Below are positions 1 to 9,620 of a stretch of 64,000 nt of DNA, piece by piece. The DNA comes from an uncultured Acidimicrobiales bacterium (GTDB taxonomy: Bacteria; Actinomycetota; Acidimicrobiia; Acidimicrobiales; Aldehydirespiratoraceae). The stretch lies in contig CATQHS010000001.1 of assembly GCA_958296055.1 (NCBI GenBank), forward strand, positions 1,460,277 to 1,524,276, read 5' to 3'. Below the pieces are notes generated by a model. The model was not told the origin of the DNA, did no database searches, and saw nothing but the letters and a program-made list of their open reading frames with translations. The translations under genes and the position numbers were made by a program. Each line of letters opens with the position of its first letter. The stretch's first letter is position 1.

Positions 1-1777
1 CGTCGCTGGCCATGACGGTGAGGTGGGTGGTGGCCCTGGTCATGGCCACGTAGAGGGCTCGCCGGATCGTGGTGTCGTTGTGGGCCTCATCGCCCAGGGC
101 GATCTCGGAGAGCCCGGACAGGAACACGTGGGGGAACTCCAAGCCCTTGAGCAGGCGCAGTGAGGCGACCAGCACCCGGTCGGCCGCCTCCCGGCCCACA
201 GTGGCTCGGTTCTTGCGGTCGGAAAGATCGATGTTGGGGACGCCCCGCCTACTGAGCTCGGCCGCGTACCGGGCCTGGAGATTGCGGTTGCCGCACAAGA
301 CGGCGATGTCGCTCCAGTGAACCCCGCCGGTTTTCAGCCCTTCGATCCGGTCGCACGCCACCCGGACCTCGCCGCTCGAAGCGGTGTAGATCAACTCCGG
401 CGGCCGGCCGTGGCGCAGCGCCGACCGGGGCGGGATGATCACGTCGGCCGTTTCGGGATCGCCAGCCCGGTCCGTTCCGGCACCGTCGTCGAGCAGGGCC
501 AGGGCCGACCGCAGAATCTCCTCGGTGTTGCGGTAGTTCTGATCCAGGATGGAGGTCCGGCCCCGGCCGGAGGTGTCGGGCGGGATCCAGTTCGGCCGCC
601 GGTAGACGTTCTGGGCTGCGTCGCGGGCCACCACGAAGTCGCCCCGACCCGGTTTGAGCAGCCGCCAGGCCAGCTCCAGCCGATGGGGGTCGAAATCCTG
701 GGACTCGTCCACCAGCACCAAGTCGAACAGGGCCGCCTCCTCATCGGCGCGCAAGTGGTCGAGGCAAACAGCGACGCGCCCGTCGAAGTCGTCGTCGGGC
801 AATACCAACTCGCCGCCCCGTCGGCGGACCTGGGCCCGCAGATCGAAGGGCAGTCGGTCGATGTTCTTGACCGTGACGTTGCGCAGGCCCTTCAGTTGTC
901 GGCCCAGCTCGTCGGCCAGCACCCGGTTGAAGCAGGTCAGCAGCACCCGCCACCGGGGCTGAGCCTTGGCGATCAGCCGGGCCCGGCACAACAGCACCAG
1001 GGTCTTGCCGCTTCCGGCCACGCCCTTGACGACTCGGTAGCCATTGCCCATCGACCAAGCCAGTTGCTCCTGGGAGCGGTCCAAGACCTTGATCGTCTCA
1101 GAATCGTCGGGGTCGAAAATCTGGCGCAGGGCCAGCCGGCCCTGCTCGGGGGGCCGGCGGTCGTCGGCGATGACAAAATCGGGGTGCAGCGCGGCTTGGA
1201 CGGCCTTGTGCGTGACCGCCGGAGACGCAGCCGGCGACTTGACGGGGCCGGTGTCGCCCGCCGCCCCCGCGACGGGCCCGGGTCGGGCGAACAACTCAGC
1301 CACGGCCGCCTCCAGCCGGGTCAGGTCGTCGGAGAACAGCACCGGCGCGGGTCGGCCGCCGAAGCCGGCGGTCTGGCGGGGCACGTGGGGGGCGACGCAG
1401 ACCGCCACCACCGGGATGTCGCGCTCGGCGAGCCGGTCCAGCGCCGGACGGTTCGCCTCCCTCAGGCGCCTGATCGCGTCCGCGACCCGATCGGTGCCGG
1501 TCCCCGGCAGTTTGCGCCGGGCCAGAGCCCGCCGGCCACCCTCCAGCACATCGGCGAGCAGCAGCCCGTGCCGGGGAAGGGCCACGGCCAAGTGGAACTC
1601 GGGCTGTGGCGCGTCGGCGGCGGCTATGTCCAAGGCGAGCTGGCCTCTGGGGTTCGTGTACTCCAGCCAGACGGTGGCGTCGTCGGGAAGCTGGTCGCGC
1701 AGGGCCGCGGCCACCGACCCGATCCGGGCCGGGACGTCGCTGCGCGACGCCAGGTTCTCGGGAATGAGGTGGGCCAT
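1..1777 (-). CDS. UvrD/REP-type superfamily 1 DNA helicase (partial, 3' end outside window)
   Basis: The frame opens at the ATG at 1777 and stays open to the window edge, about 592 codons. Walker A (GVAGSGKT) lies near residue 250 and the Walker B/motif II (LVLVDESQDF) near residue 350. Near the left edge the motif YVAMTRA, typical of helicase motif VI in UvrD-like enzymes, is present, so little is missing. The first ~200 residues precede the motor and resemble a nuclease-related (NERD-like) region only loosely. It starts 17 bp after the stop of the exonuclease-DinG-RecQ gene, so the two are probably co-transcribed. Expected role: ATP-driven 3'-5' unwinding in DNA repair. The helicase call is strong; the N-terminal assignment is weak. 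Confidence 0.85.
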   Translation of the reverse strand, partial: MAHLIPENLASRSDVPARIGSVAAALRDQLPDDATVWLEYTNPRGQLALDIAAADAPQPEFHLAVALPRHGLLLADVLEGGRRALARRKLPGTGTDRVADAIRRLREANRPALDRLAERDIPVVAVCVAPHVPRQTAGFGGRPAPVLFSDDLTRLEAAVAELFARPGPVAGAAGDTGPVKSPAASPAVTHKAVQAALHPDFVIADDRRPPEQGRLALRQIFDPDDSETIKVLDRSQEQLAWSMGNGYRVVKGVAGSGKTLVLLCRARLIAKAQPRWRVLLTCFNRVLADELGRQLKGLRNVTVKNIDRLPFDLRAQVRRRGGELVLPDDDFDGRVAVCLDHLRADEEAALFDLVLVDESQDFDPHRLELAWRLLKPGRGDFVVARDAAQNVYRRPNWIPPDTSGRGRTSILDQNYRNTEEILRSALALLDDGAGTDRAGDPETADVIIPPRSALRHGRPPELIYTASSGEVRVACDRIEGLKTGGVHWSDIAVLCGNRNLQARYAAELSRRGVPNIDLSDRKNRATVGREAADRVLVASLRLLKGLEFPHVFLSGLSEIALGDEAHNDTTIRRALYVAMTRATTHLTVMASD

Positions 1778-1794
1778 GGTCTGCGCCCCCGTCG

Positions 1795-4700
1795 TTACGC
1801 CAGCCGCAGCGAAACGTACCCGGCCCGCTCGTCGGCGGGGCGGCCGGCGACCTCCACCTCCTCGATCTTCCCGCCGGCGATCATCTCCTTCAGCGCTTCC
1901 TCCACCCGGCGGCGGCCGCAGTGGGCCAAGCATCCGTGGAGCCGGTGCGACTTCAACTCCTCGGGCAGTTCGTAGCCGGGGGCGCCGGTGAGGGTTCGCA
2001 GCACGTTGTGCTTCGAGTACCGCGCCCCGGCCAGATCCCTCAGCAGGGCCTCGATCACCGGCTCGACCGGGACGGCCTCGGCGAGCTGGTCGCCGGTGAT
2101 CTTGTGGTCCCGCCAGGGCCGGGGCAGGTCGGGGTTGCACACGTCGCAGGCCCCGCAGGGCTCGGGCACCACATCCGTGCCGAGGTAGGCCAGCATCCAG
2201 TTCCGCCGACAGTCTCTCCGGTTGCGGGCGAAAGCCTTGGCCTCCTCTGATCTCTTCATGGCAAGTTCTCGCTGGCGGTCTAGGGACCTTTCGATGGCGA
2301 TCCAATCCGGCGCTCGTCCCGCCGCCGCGTCCACATCGCAGGCGACTGCGCACTCCACCACTCGAAAGGAAAGGACCTCGGCCCGCTCGGCTTCGAAGAG
2401 CAGCTCCTCGGTCTCGTCGAAGTCCCAGGACTTGGCCTCACAAAGCTCCTGAAGGTCGAAGGGCTCGGCACCGAAACGCGCCACCTCATCCACGACCTCG
2501 GCGAGGCCGCTTCCCCGGCCGGGCGGCCAGTCCGCGGAACTCATCCGATCCCGCCAGTTGCCGGGCACGGTCGCAACGCCGCGCCGGACGGCGTCGGGGC
2601 GACGGCGAACCGGGCCGTGGATCTCCAGGTACAGCAGGGCCGAGTCCAATTCGTCCTCGGCGCAGCCTGCCCGGCGGGCCATCTCGGCCTGGGTGCCGCG
2701 AGCGCGGCGGCCGGACAGGCTCGCCCACACTTGGCGGACGACATCGATGGCGGGGGCGGCGCTGTTCACGAAGTGCTGGTGGATGCGGCAGTCGCCAGGG
2801 GTGCTCAGCAGCACGCAGGTCCCGACTTGCGGGCCGGTCCCGGCCGAGGCCCCCCGGGCGGCCCGGCCGGTCTCCTGCACGTAGTCCTCGATGGATCGGG
2901 GCATCTCCAGGTGCAGCACCAGCGCCACGTCGGGTTTGTCCACGCCCAGCCCGAAGGCGTTGGTGCTCACGATGACGCCGACCTCGCCGCCGGCGAACGC
3001 CTCCTCGGTGCGGGCCCGCAACTGGGCGTCCATGCCCCCGTGGTAGGCCAGGGCCGAGTGCCCGTCGGCCCGCAGCAGACCGGCGAAGTACTCGGCGTCT
3101 TTGCGCCTGGGCCCGTAGACGATGGCCGGCCGGTCCCGGAACGCCCGCAGCACCTCCAGCACCCGTCGCCGCCGCTCCTCAACCGATTGGCATTGCTCGA
3201 CGTAGTAGTGCAGTTCGGGGCGATCCGGGCTGCGGGCGACGATCCCGTCGTCGCCCAGCTCCAGCCCCAGCACGGCGGTGATGTCGTCGAGGGTCTCGGA
3301 GGTGGCGGTGGCGGTGAGGGCGGCGATGGGCGGCCGTCCGGCCCCCGGTCCCTGAATGTCGGAGACGGCGTCGGAGATCCTGAGGTACTCCGGCCTGAAG
3401 TTGTGGCCCCACTGGGACACGCAGTGGGCCTCGTCCACCACGACCAGGCTGAGGTCCACGTCTTGCACGGCCTGGCGGAAGGCGGACTTCCACAGCCGCT
3501 CGGGGGCGACATACAGCAGCCGGTAGCGGCCGGAGCGGACGCCTTTGAGGATCTCGTTCTGCTCGGTCTGGGACTGCCCGCCGTGCAGCGCGGCCACCCA
3601 GTGGTGGCCGCGCCGGCGCATCCCCTCGGCCTGATCGCGCATCAACGCGATCAAAGGCGAGGTGACCAGGGTCACCCCGGGCAGCAGCGCCGCCGGGATT
3701 TGGTAGATGAGCGACTTGCCGCTGCCGGTGGGCAGCACCGCCAGCACGTCGGCGCCAGACCCCGTCAGGATCTTCTCCATCAGGTCCGCCTGCCGGGGCC
3801 GCCACTCTTTGAGGCCCATGCGGGCCCGGACGGCTTCGAGGCGTTTTGAAACCAGGCCCCGGTCGGGGCGTTGGGCGGCATTGAGCCGCAGGTCGGAGAA
3901 GTCGCGCGACCCTCCCGGCGGTGGCGGAAGGCCGCTCAGTTCGGCCGACACATCGTCGTCCCAGGGCCGGCCCAGATGCTCGGCGATGGCCTCATAGCCC
4001 TCCTCCGGCGACGCCGGGCGGGTTACGGAACTCTCGTCGTAGCCGGGCAGGGCGTCCAGGAAGGCCTGGCTGTAGGACAGGGGGAGGCGCAGGCGCTTGT
4101 CCAGCACCACTAGCACGCCCCGGTCGCCCTCGGCGCGGATCAGCCGCCCCGCGCCCTGGGCGAAGGTCAGCACCGCCCGGGGCACCAGGTAGTCCTTGAA
4201 GCGGTCTTGGCCGGCCAACTCGACGGCGTCCATGCGGGCCGCGGCGAGCGGGTCGTTGAACCGGGGGAAGGGCAGCTTCTCGATGGCCAGCAGCCGGAGG
4301 GCCTCGCCCGGCACGTCCACCCCCTCCCAGAACGAACTCGTGCCCAGCAGACAGCTACCGGCCCGGGCCCGCATCTCCTCGATCAGCTTCATGGATGCCT
4401 GGTCGCCCTGGCACAGGACCTCGATGCCCCGGCCGTCCAGCAGGGGCCGGAGATGGTCTCGGGACTGCAGCATCCGGCGGCGGGCGGTGAACAGCCCCAT
4501 GCCCCCGCCCCCGGTCAGGACGAACAGACGGGCCAGTTCGGCGGCGACGGCCTCGCCCGTCTCGTCCAGCAGCGATCCCGATGGCAGGGGCAGATGGCCG
4601 GGCAGCACCACCAACTGGTTCCGGGACAGGTGCTCGAACGGGTTGGGCAGAGCCAGAGGGTTGGAAGCGGTGAAGCCCAAGCGGCCGGCCATGTGGGCGA

Positions 4701-6981
4701 AGCTGCCGTTGACCCGCAGCGTGGCGGAAGTGAGCACCGCGGCCCTCATGGACTTCCACAGCGAGCGCAGCGTCCCGGACACGTCGATGGGCAGCCTGCG
4801 CAGCACCCACTCCCGGCCGGGCGGGTCGCCTGCGGGCGTCGGGTTGTCTGCCTGGACCGCCGCCGGGTCCGGTGCCACCGGGTCGGGCGCCACCACCGGG
4901 TCGGGCGCCGCCGGGTCAGCCATGGGGGCCAGTTCGGCCACGGTCACCATCTCGGCGGCCCGGGCCGCCCACACACCGGCCCGGAGTCGGGAGGACGCCT
5001 GGCGCAACTCCTGGCCGGCTCGGCGGATGTGGGTTTCCAGCCGCCGCCGGCGCCGGGCCAAGCGGTCAGCCGGATCGGCAGGAACAGCCGGGCTGGCGGG
5101 AACGGTCAGGCGGTCGAGGTGACCGGCGATATCGGCCAGGGCCGCGGCCAGCGCCTCACCCGCTCGGCGGACCGGCTGCCAGTCGCCGCTGCGCACATCG
5201 AAGCCGGGCCTGATCCGGTGCTCGGCCCCGTAGCGGGCCAGGTCTTCCCGGCTGGTCGAGGCCCGGCTCAACACGTAGCCGCTCAGCTTCTGGCCGAAGT
5301 CGCCGGCCTGCGCCCGGGCGTTCTCCAAAGCGCAGCGGGCCGTCTCCAGGCTCTTCTCGGCGGATTCCTCGTCGCCCAGGCGGCGGCTGTACTCCAGGCA
5401 GCGGCTCAGCAGGCCCCTCCGACGCCGCCGGCCGGGGGTGCCGCCGAGCACCTCGAAGAGCCGGTCCAGCGAACGCCGCGACACCTCCTCGGTCAGGGCC
5501 CCGGTGGCGCTGTCCTCCAGGTTGTGAGCTTCGTCGCAGATCAGATGGGTGATCTCGCCAGCCAGATGGGTGATCTCACCAGCGACGAAGGGACCGCTCA
5601 GCAGCAGAGCGTGGTTGACGACGGCGAGATCAGCGCCTGAGAGCGCCTCCCTGGCTCGCCGGTGAAAGCAGAGCCGCTCCAATTCGGTGCTCGGCAACGC
5701 GGGGGCCTCGTCGCAGGAGATGCGCCAGCGCAGGGCGGTGAAGTCGCCGCCCCGCTCGGCCAGAAGCCAGCGGCTCAGGTCGTCCCAGTCACCGGTGGGG
5801 GTGCGGGCCGCCCAGCCCGCCACCGCGGCCAGCGCCCAGGCGTCGGCCGGGGTTGGATCGTCCAACTCCTCCAGTTCGTCGGCCAGATCGGGCAGAGACA
5901 GGTAGTTGGAGGCACCCTTCAGCACCGTCCAGTTGAACGGCCCCAGCGTTTCCTGCAGCTCCACAAGGGTGGTCACCACTTGGTCCTGCAGCACTTTGGT
6001 GTGGGTGGACACCCCTACGATGACGTCTCCAGATGGACCGGACCGGGCCAGCGCCGCCACGGGGGCCAGATAGGCCAGGGTCTTGCCGGTGCCGGTGGGG
6101 GCCTCGATGAGGGCATTGCGCTCCTCGGCCAGCGCGTTGGCCACCTCGGCGGCCATCTTCTCCTGCTGGGGTCGGTGACGGCGGCCGGGCGGGCTCACCA
6201 GCGCCCCGGCCGCGGCCAGCGGCGCCACCGCCCCGGTGGGATCGAACGGACCGGGAAGCCGCGGCAGCTCTCGGGACAGCGGCGGCGGGGTCAGCACTGA
6301 CGCCAGCAGCGGTGCCTCGACGGGCGGCAGAGCCAACAGCGCGGCCCACGGGTGGCGGGCCTTGTGCAGCAGCCAGCGCTGCAGATTGCGGTCGGGCCGG
6401 TCGGCGTTCAGGAGATCCAGCAGTTTCAGCACCACTTGGGCCGTGGCCTTGGCGTCGGGCAGAGCCCGATGACGGGGCTGCGGGGCCGGAACCTCCAACT
6501 GCCGGCACAGGTCGTCCAGGGAGAGGCCGGCGGGCGGGGATGCGCCGTCGGCGTCGGGCCGGATCGACCTCCCCGAACGGGGGAAGGCCAGAAGGGCCAA
6601 CTCCAAGCTGTCGAGCCGCGGCCCGCCGATCTTTTGCAGGCCGCGGCGCTCGGCGGCCCGGTCCAGGATGGGGAAGTCGTAGCCGATGCCGTTGTGGGCC
6701 ACCACCGGCAGCGACCGGCAGAAGCCGGCTAACGCGGCGAGGGCTTGGGCCTCCCCCAGCGCGGACCGGAACTCGTCCTCTCTCACCTCGGGGAGGCGAG
6801 ACGCATCGACCCTCCTGGTCGAGTCGGCCACCAGCGTCTGGAACGTGGCCGCGGGCTGACCCGGTTCCAGGCGGCAGGCCCCGATCTCGGTGATCCGGAA
6901 GTCGGGCGAGTCGAAGTCCAGGCCCGTGGTCTCCAGGTCGACCACCGCGAAGGGACGGGGAACGCCGCCCTCCGTCGGCAT
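1795..6981 (-). CDS. Exonuclease-DinG-RecQ triple fusion helicase (1728 aa)
   Basis: Three enzymes are joined in one chain. Residues ~10-195 are a DEDD 3'-5' exonuclease (DLET at 15-18, VAHNGIGYDF near 95, HRALPDAKA near 171). Residues ~260-980 are an XPD/DinG-like helicase (PTGTGKT at 295-301, DEAH at 483-486, QGAGRLIR near 942). Residues ~1045-1728 are a RecQ helicase (PTGSGKS at 1084-1090, DEAH at 1183-1186) with a C-terminal zinc knuckle (CGACDVC) and a winged-helix-like tail. The DinG iron-sulfur site looks broken: the usual NYLC reads NYLS, and only two plausible cysteines (423, 438) remain. A Pro/Asp/Ala-rich linker lies near 685-720. ATG start at 6981, 9 bp after the MFS gene's stop. 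Exonuclease-DinG fusions are known; adding RecQ is unusual. Confidence 0.9.
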   Translation of the reverse strand: MPTEGGVPRPFAVVDLETTGLDFDSPDFRITEIGACRLEPGQPAATFQTLVADSTRRVDASRLPEVREDEFRSALGEAQALAALAGFCRSLPVVAHNGIGYDFPILDRAAERRGLQKIGGPRLDSLELALLAFPRSGRSIRPDADGASPPAGLSLDDLCRQLEVPAPQPRHRALPDAKATAQVVLKLLDLLNADRPDRNLQRWLLHKARHPWAALLALPPVEAPLLASVLTPPPLSRELPRLPGPFDPTGAVAPLAAAGALVSPPGRRHRPQQEKMAAEVANALAEERNALIEAPTGTGKTLAYLAPVAALARSGPSGDVIVGVSTHTKVLQDQVVTTLVELQETLGPFNWTVLKGASNYLSLPDLADELEELDDPTPADAWALAAVAGWAARTPTGDWDDLSRWLLAERGGDFTALRWRISCDEAPALPSTELERLCFHRRAREALSGADLAVVNHALLLSGPFVAGEITHLAGEITHLICDEAHNLEDSATGALTEEVSRRSLDRLFEVLGGTPGRRRRRGLLSRCLEYSRRLGDEESAEKSLETARCALENARAQAGDFGQKLSGYVLSRASTSREDLARYGAEHRIRPGFDVRSGDWQPVRRAGEALAAALADIAGHLDRLTVPASPAVPADPADRLARRRRRLETHIRRAGQELRQASSRLRAGVWAARAAEMVTVAELAPMADPAAPDPVVAPDPVAPDPAAVQADNPTPAGDPPGREWVLRRLPIDVSGTLRSLWKSMRAAVLTSATLRVNGSFAHMAGRLGFTASNPLALPNPFEHLSRNQLVVLPGHLPLPSGSLLDETGEAVAAELARLFVLTGGGGMGLFTARRRMLQSRDHLRPLLDGRGIEVLCQGDQASMKLIEEMRARAGSCLLGTSSFWEGVDVPGEALRLLAIEKLPFPRFNDPLAAARMDAVELAGQDRFKDYLVPRAVLTFAQGAGRLIRAEGDRGVLVVLDKRLRLPLSYSQAFLDALPGYDESSVTRPASPEEGYEAIAEHLGRPWDDDVSAELSGLPPPPGGSRDFSDLRLNAAQRPDRGLVSKRLEAVRARMGLKEWRPRQADLMEKILTGSGADVLAVLPTGSGKSLIYQIPAALLPGVTLVTSPLIALMRDQAEGMRRRGHHWVAALHGGQSQTEQNEILKGVRSGRYRLLYVAPERLWKSAFRQAVQDVDLSLVVVDEAHCVSQWGHNFRPEYLRISDAVSDIQGPGAGRPPIAALTATATSETLDDITAVLGLELGDDGIVARSPDRPELHYYVEQCQSVEERRRRVLEVLRAFRDRPAIVYGPRRKDAEYFAGLLRADGHSALAYHGGMDAQLRARTEEAFAGGEVGVIVSTNAFGLGVDKPDVALVLHLEMPRSIEDYVQETGRAARGASAGTGPQVGTCVLLSTPGDCRIHQHFVNSAAPAIDVVRQVWASLSGRRARGTQAEMARRAGCAEDELDSALLYLEIHGPVRRRPDAVRRGVATVPGNWRDRMSSADWPPGRGSGLAEVVDEVARFGAEPFDLQELCEAKSWDFDETEELLFEAERAEVLSFRVVECAVACDVDAAAGRAPDWIAIERSLDRQRELAMKRSEEAKAFARNRRDCRRNWMLAYLGTDVVPEPCGACDVCNPDLPRPWRDHKITGDQLAEAVPVEPVIEALLRDLAGARYSKHNVLRTLTGAPGYELPEELKSHRLHGCLAHCGRRRVEEALKEMIAGGKIEEVEVAGRPADERAGYVSLRLA
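5542..5583. repeat. 21-bp tandem duplication beside the DinG DEAH box
   Basis: Two adjacent 21-bp units (5542-5562 and 5563-5583) differ at one base and duplicate seven residues (AGEITHL twice) immediately before the LICDEAH motif of the DinG domain. The reading frame is preserved. Confidence 0.9.
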
Positions 6982-6990
6982 CCCGCCCTC

Positions 6991-8610
6991 CTAGATCCCT
7001 GCGGCCTCGGGCTTGGCCTCGGGTTCGGAAGCGGCCCGGCGCAACCGGCCCGGGCGCCGGGCGGCCAGGGCCAGAGCCGCGGCGACCGCCAGCGACAGTC
7101 CGGCCGAGACGGCCATGGTTTGGGCGAAGGCGGTGCTGAAGGCCCGGCCAGCCTCGGCGATCGCCGCCCGGGCCCCGGACTCGGCGAGCAGGCCCGCCCC
7201 GGTCAGGCCGTGGGCCGCCTCGATGGCCGCGCCGATCGACTCGCCAGCCGGCTCGGCCAGCTCGGCGGGCATCCCGCCGGCGTCGACGCCGTTGCGGTAG
7301 ATCGAAGTGGACAAGGCGCCGAGGGTGGCTATGCCCAGGGCCGCGCCCAGCTCCCGGGCGGTGTCGTTGACCGCAGACCCGACCCCGGCCTTGGCGAAGG
7401 GGGTGGCGGCCATGATGTCGTTGGTGGCCGGGATCATGGCCAGGCTCAGCCCGATCCCGGCCAAGGTCAGCGGGCCCAGCAAGTACCAGTAGCTGGTGCC
7501 GGAGTCGGCGAAGGCGAAGAACACGAAAGTGGCGGCCAGGATGGCGAACCCCAGCGCCATGGTCCGCCGCGATCCGAGCCTGGAGGCCACCGAGGGCACG
7601 AACGGCGAGGCCAACATGGACGCCAAGGCCTCGGGCATGGTGGACAGCCCGGCCAGCAGGGCGCTGTAGCCCAGCACGAACTGCACGTACAGCGCGAACA
7701 GGAACCAGAAGCCGATCATGATCAGGAACACCATGGCGATCACCGCCGACCCGGTGGAGAAGCGCCGGTCGGCGAACAGCTCCAGCGGCAGCATCGGATG
7801 GCGGGCCCGGCGCTGCCACGCCACCAGAGCGGCGGCGAAGACGGCGGCGGTGGCGAACCCGGCCACGATGGCCGGGGAGGTCCAGCCCCGCTCGGGGCCC
7901 TCGATGATGGCGTACACCACCGCGGTGACGGCCACGATGGACAGCCCGGCCCCGGCCGGGTCCAGCGGCGGGGTGAGCGGGTCGCGGGACCGGGGCAGCC
8001 ATGCCCACACCGCGGCGACGACCAGCGCCACGACGGGCAGGTTGTAGATGAACCCGCCGACCTCCCAGCCCCAGGCCGGGACGAACCACCACCCGCTCAC
8101 GAACAGCCCGGTCAGCATGGGCCCCAGCGCGGCGCCGCCGCCCGCGAACCCGGCCCACACGGCGATGGCTCGGGGCCGCTCGGCGGGCGGGAAGATCTCT
8201 ACGATCAGCGACAGCGTCGCGGGCATGACGAAGGCCGCCCCCAGCCCCATGACCGCCCGGGCCGCCAGGATCACCGCCGCCGAGGAGGCCAGCCCGCCCG
8301 CCAGCGCCCCCAGCCCGAAGACCCCCAGGCCGGCCAGCAGGGCGCCCTTGCGGCCGTAGCGGTCGCCGATGGCCCCGCCGGTGAGGAGCAGGCCGCCGAA
8401 GGCGATGGCGTAGGCGTTCAGCACCCATTGCAACTCCGGGCCGGTCAGCCCGAGGTCGCGTTGGAGCGCGGGCAAAGCGACGTTGAGGCCCGAGACCGAC
8501 ATCACCACCAGCACCAGGCTCAGACTCAGTATCCCGAGCAGGAACCACCTTCGGGCGTATACGTCGGGCCGTTCGTAGAGATTCACGTCCTCAGGACCAT
8601 CGGCGGCCAC
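6991..8610 (-). CDS. MFS multidrug efflux transporter, EmrB/QacA (DHA2, 14-TM) type
   Basis: 539 residues with about fourteen hydrophobic segments, the length expected for DHA2 proton-coupled drug exporters. MFS motif A reads GDRYGRKGAL after the second segment, and the antiporter motif C region contains GAALGPMLTG in segment five. It sits in the inner membrane and would export hydrophobic compounds in exchange for protons; the substrate cannot be told. GTG start at 8610. The stop lies 9 bp before the helicase-fusion start, so the exporter may head that operon, an odd pairing that may be only positional. It is divergent from the F420-type oxidoreductase (67 bp gap). Confidence 0.9.
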   Translation of the reverse strand: MAADGPEDVNLYERPDVYARRWFLLGILSLSLVLVVMSVSGLNVALPALQRDLGLTGPELQWVLNAYAIAFGGLLLTGGAIGDRYGRKGALLAGLGVFGLGALAGGLASSAAVILAARAVMGLGAAFVMPATLSLIVEIFPPAERPRAIAVWAGFAGGGAALGPMLTGLFVSGWWFVPAWGWEVGGFIYNLPVVALVVAAVWAWLPRSRDPLTPPLDPAGAGLSIVAVTAVVYAIIEGPERGWTSPAIVAGFATAAVFAAALVAWQRRARHPMLPLELFADRRFSTGSAVIAMVFLIMIGFWFLFALYVQFVLGYSALLAGLSTMPEALASMLASPFVPSVASRLGSRRTMALGFAILAATFVFFAFADSGTSYWYLLGPLTLAGIGLSLAMIPATNDIMAATPFAKAGVGSAVNDTARELGAALGIATLGALSTSIYRNGVDAGGMPAELAEPAGESIGAAIEAAHGLTGAGLLAESGARAAIAEAGRAFSTAFAQTMAVSAGLSLAVAAALALAARRPGRLRRAASEPEAKPEAAGI

Positions 8611-8677
8611 GATAACCGGCGGCCAGGATCAGGAATGCGCCGTTCGCCCCCTCAGGGGCGCCGTAGATTGTCGGTCG

Positions 8678-9589
8678 GTGAAGTTCTCGGTCACCTACCC
8701 GCTGGCCGCCCGGCCCTGTAGCCCCGAACTGGTCACCGGGGCGGGGCTGGCCCGGTTTGCGGCCGCGGCCGAGGGGGCCGGGTTCGACGGCATCGGGTTC
8801 ACCGATCACCCCGCCCCCACCCACCGCTGGATCGAAGCCGGGGGCCACGATGCCCTCGACCCCTTCGCAGCCCTGGCCTTCGCGGCGGCCGTCACGCAGC
8901 GGCTGCTGCTGATCCCCAACATCGTGGTGCTCCCCTACCGCAACCCGTTCCTGGTGGCCAAGTCGGTGGCCACCGTCGACGCCCTCTCCGGCGGCCGGTT
9001 CGTGCTGGCGGTGGGCGCCGGCTACCTACGGGGGGAGTACCGGGCCCTCGGCGTCGACTTCGACGAGCGCAATCACCTCTTCGACGAGGCTCTGGAGGTG
9101 ATTCGGGGGGTGTGGAGCGGCGACGATTTCGCCTACCGGGGCCTTCACTTCGACGCGCCCGGGCAGACGGCGAACCCCAAGCCCCGCCGGCCGGTGCCGG
9201 TATGGATCGGCGGCAACAGCGGGCTGAGCCGGCGCCGGGCGGCGGCCGGTGCCGACGGCTGGGTCCCGTTCCCCGCCCCTCGGGGTCTGGCTGCCACGGC
9301 CCGCACTCCCCCGTTGGAGACGACGGAGGACCTGCGGGCCATGCTGGAGGACCTGTGGCGCCGGGTCGAGGCCGCGGGCCGGGACCGGGCCGAGATCGAT
9401 GTGTCGTTCGCCGCTCCGGCTGGCGGCTCGCCGGCCGACGACGGCTTCGACGCCGATGCCCACCGGCAGGCGCTGGATGAGTTGGGGGCCATGGGGGTCA
9501 CGTGGTGCGGGGTGAACGTGCCGGGCGACTCTTTGGCCCGGGCCGTCGAGGCCGTGCAGCGGTACGGCGAGTCGGTGATAGCCGCCTGA
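8678..9589 (+). CDS. LLM-class F420-dependent oxidoreductase
   Basis: 303-residue TIM-barrel protein of the bacterial luciferase-like family. Typical landmarks are GFDGIGFTDHPAPT near residue 35, PYRNPFLVAKSVATVD near 85-100, SGGRFVLAVGAGYLRGEY near 105-122 and PVWIGGNS near 170. The arrangement matches the subgroup that uses coenzyme F420 rather than FMN, common in actinobacteria. The substrate is unknown. The start is GTG at 8678. It is convergent with the acyltransferase gene, separated by 31 bp of GC-rich DNA. Confidence 0.88.
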   Translation: MKFSVTYPLAARPCSPELVTGAGLARFAAAAEGAGFDGIGFTDHPAPTHRWIEAGGHDALDPFAALAFAAAVTQRLLLIPNIVVLPYRNPFLVAKSVATVDALSGGRFVLAVGAGYLRGEYRALGVDFDERNHLFDEALEVIRGVWSGDDFAYRGLHFDAPGQTANPKPRRPVPVWIGGNSGLSRRRAAAGADGWVPFPAPRGLAATARTPPLETTEDLRAMLEDLWRRVEAAGRDRAEIDVSFAAPAGGSPADDGFDADAHRQALDELGAMGVTWCGVNVPGDSLARAVEAVQRYGESVIAA

Positions 9590-9620
9590 CCCGGCGGACC
9601 TGTCACGGCCGGCGGGCCCG

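Noticed and set aside
317-1975. 552-residue plus-strand open frame across the left edge
   Set aside because: It is antisense to the UvrD-type helicase, which has clear motifs. The translation is Gly/Gln/Pro/Arg-rich without any domain, as expected from high-GC antisense frames.
5789-8548. 919-residue minus-strand open frame overlapping the MFS and DinG genes
   Set aside because: It is a shifted frame of both genes on the same strand, with Arg/Gly/Pro-rich sequence and no motifs; the MFS and fusion helicase explain the region.
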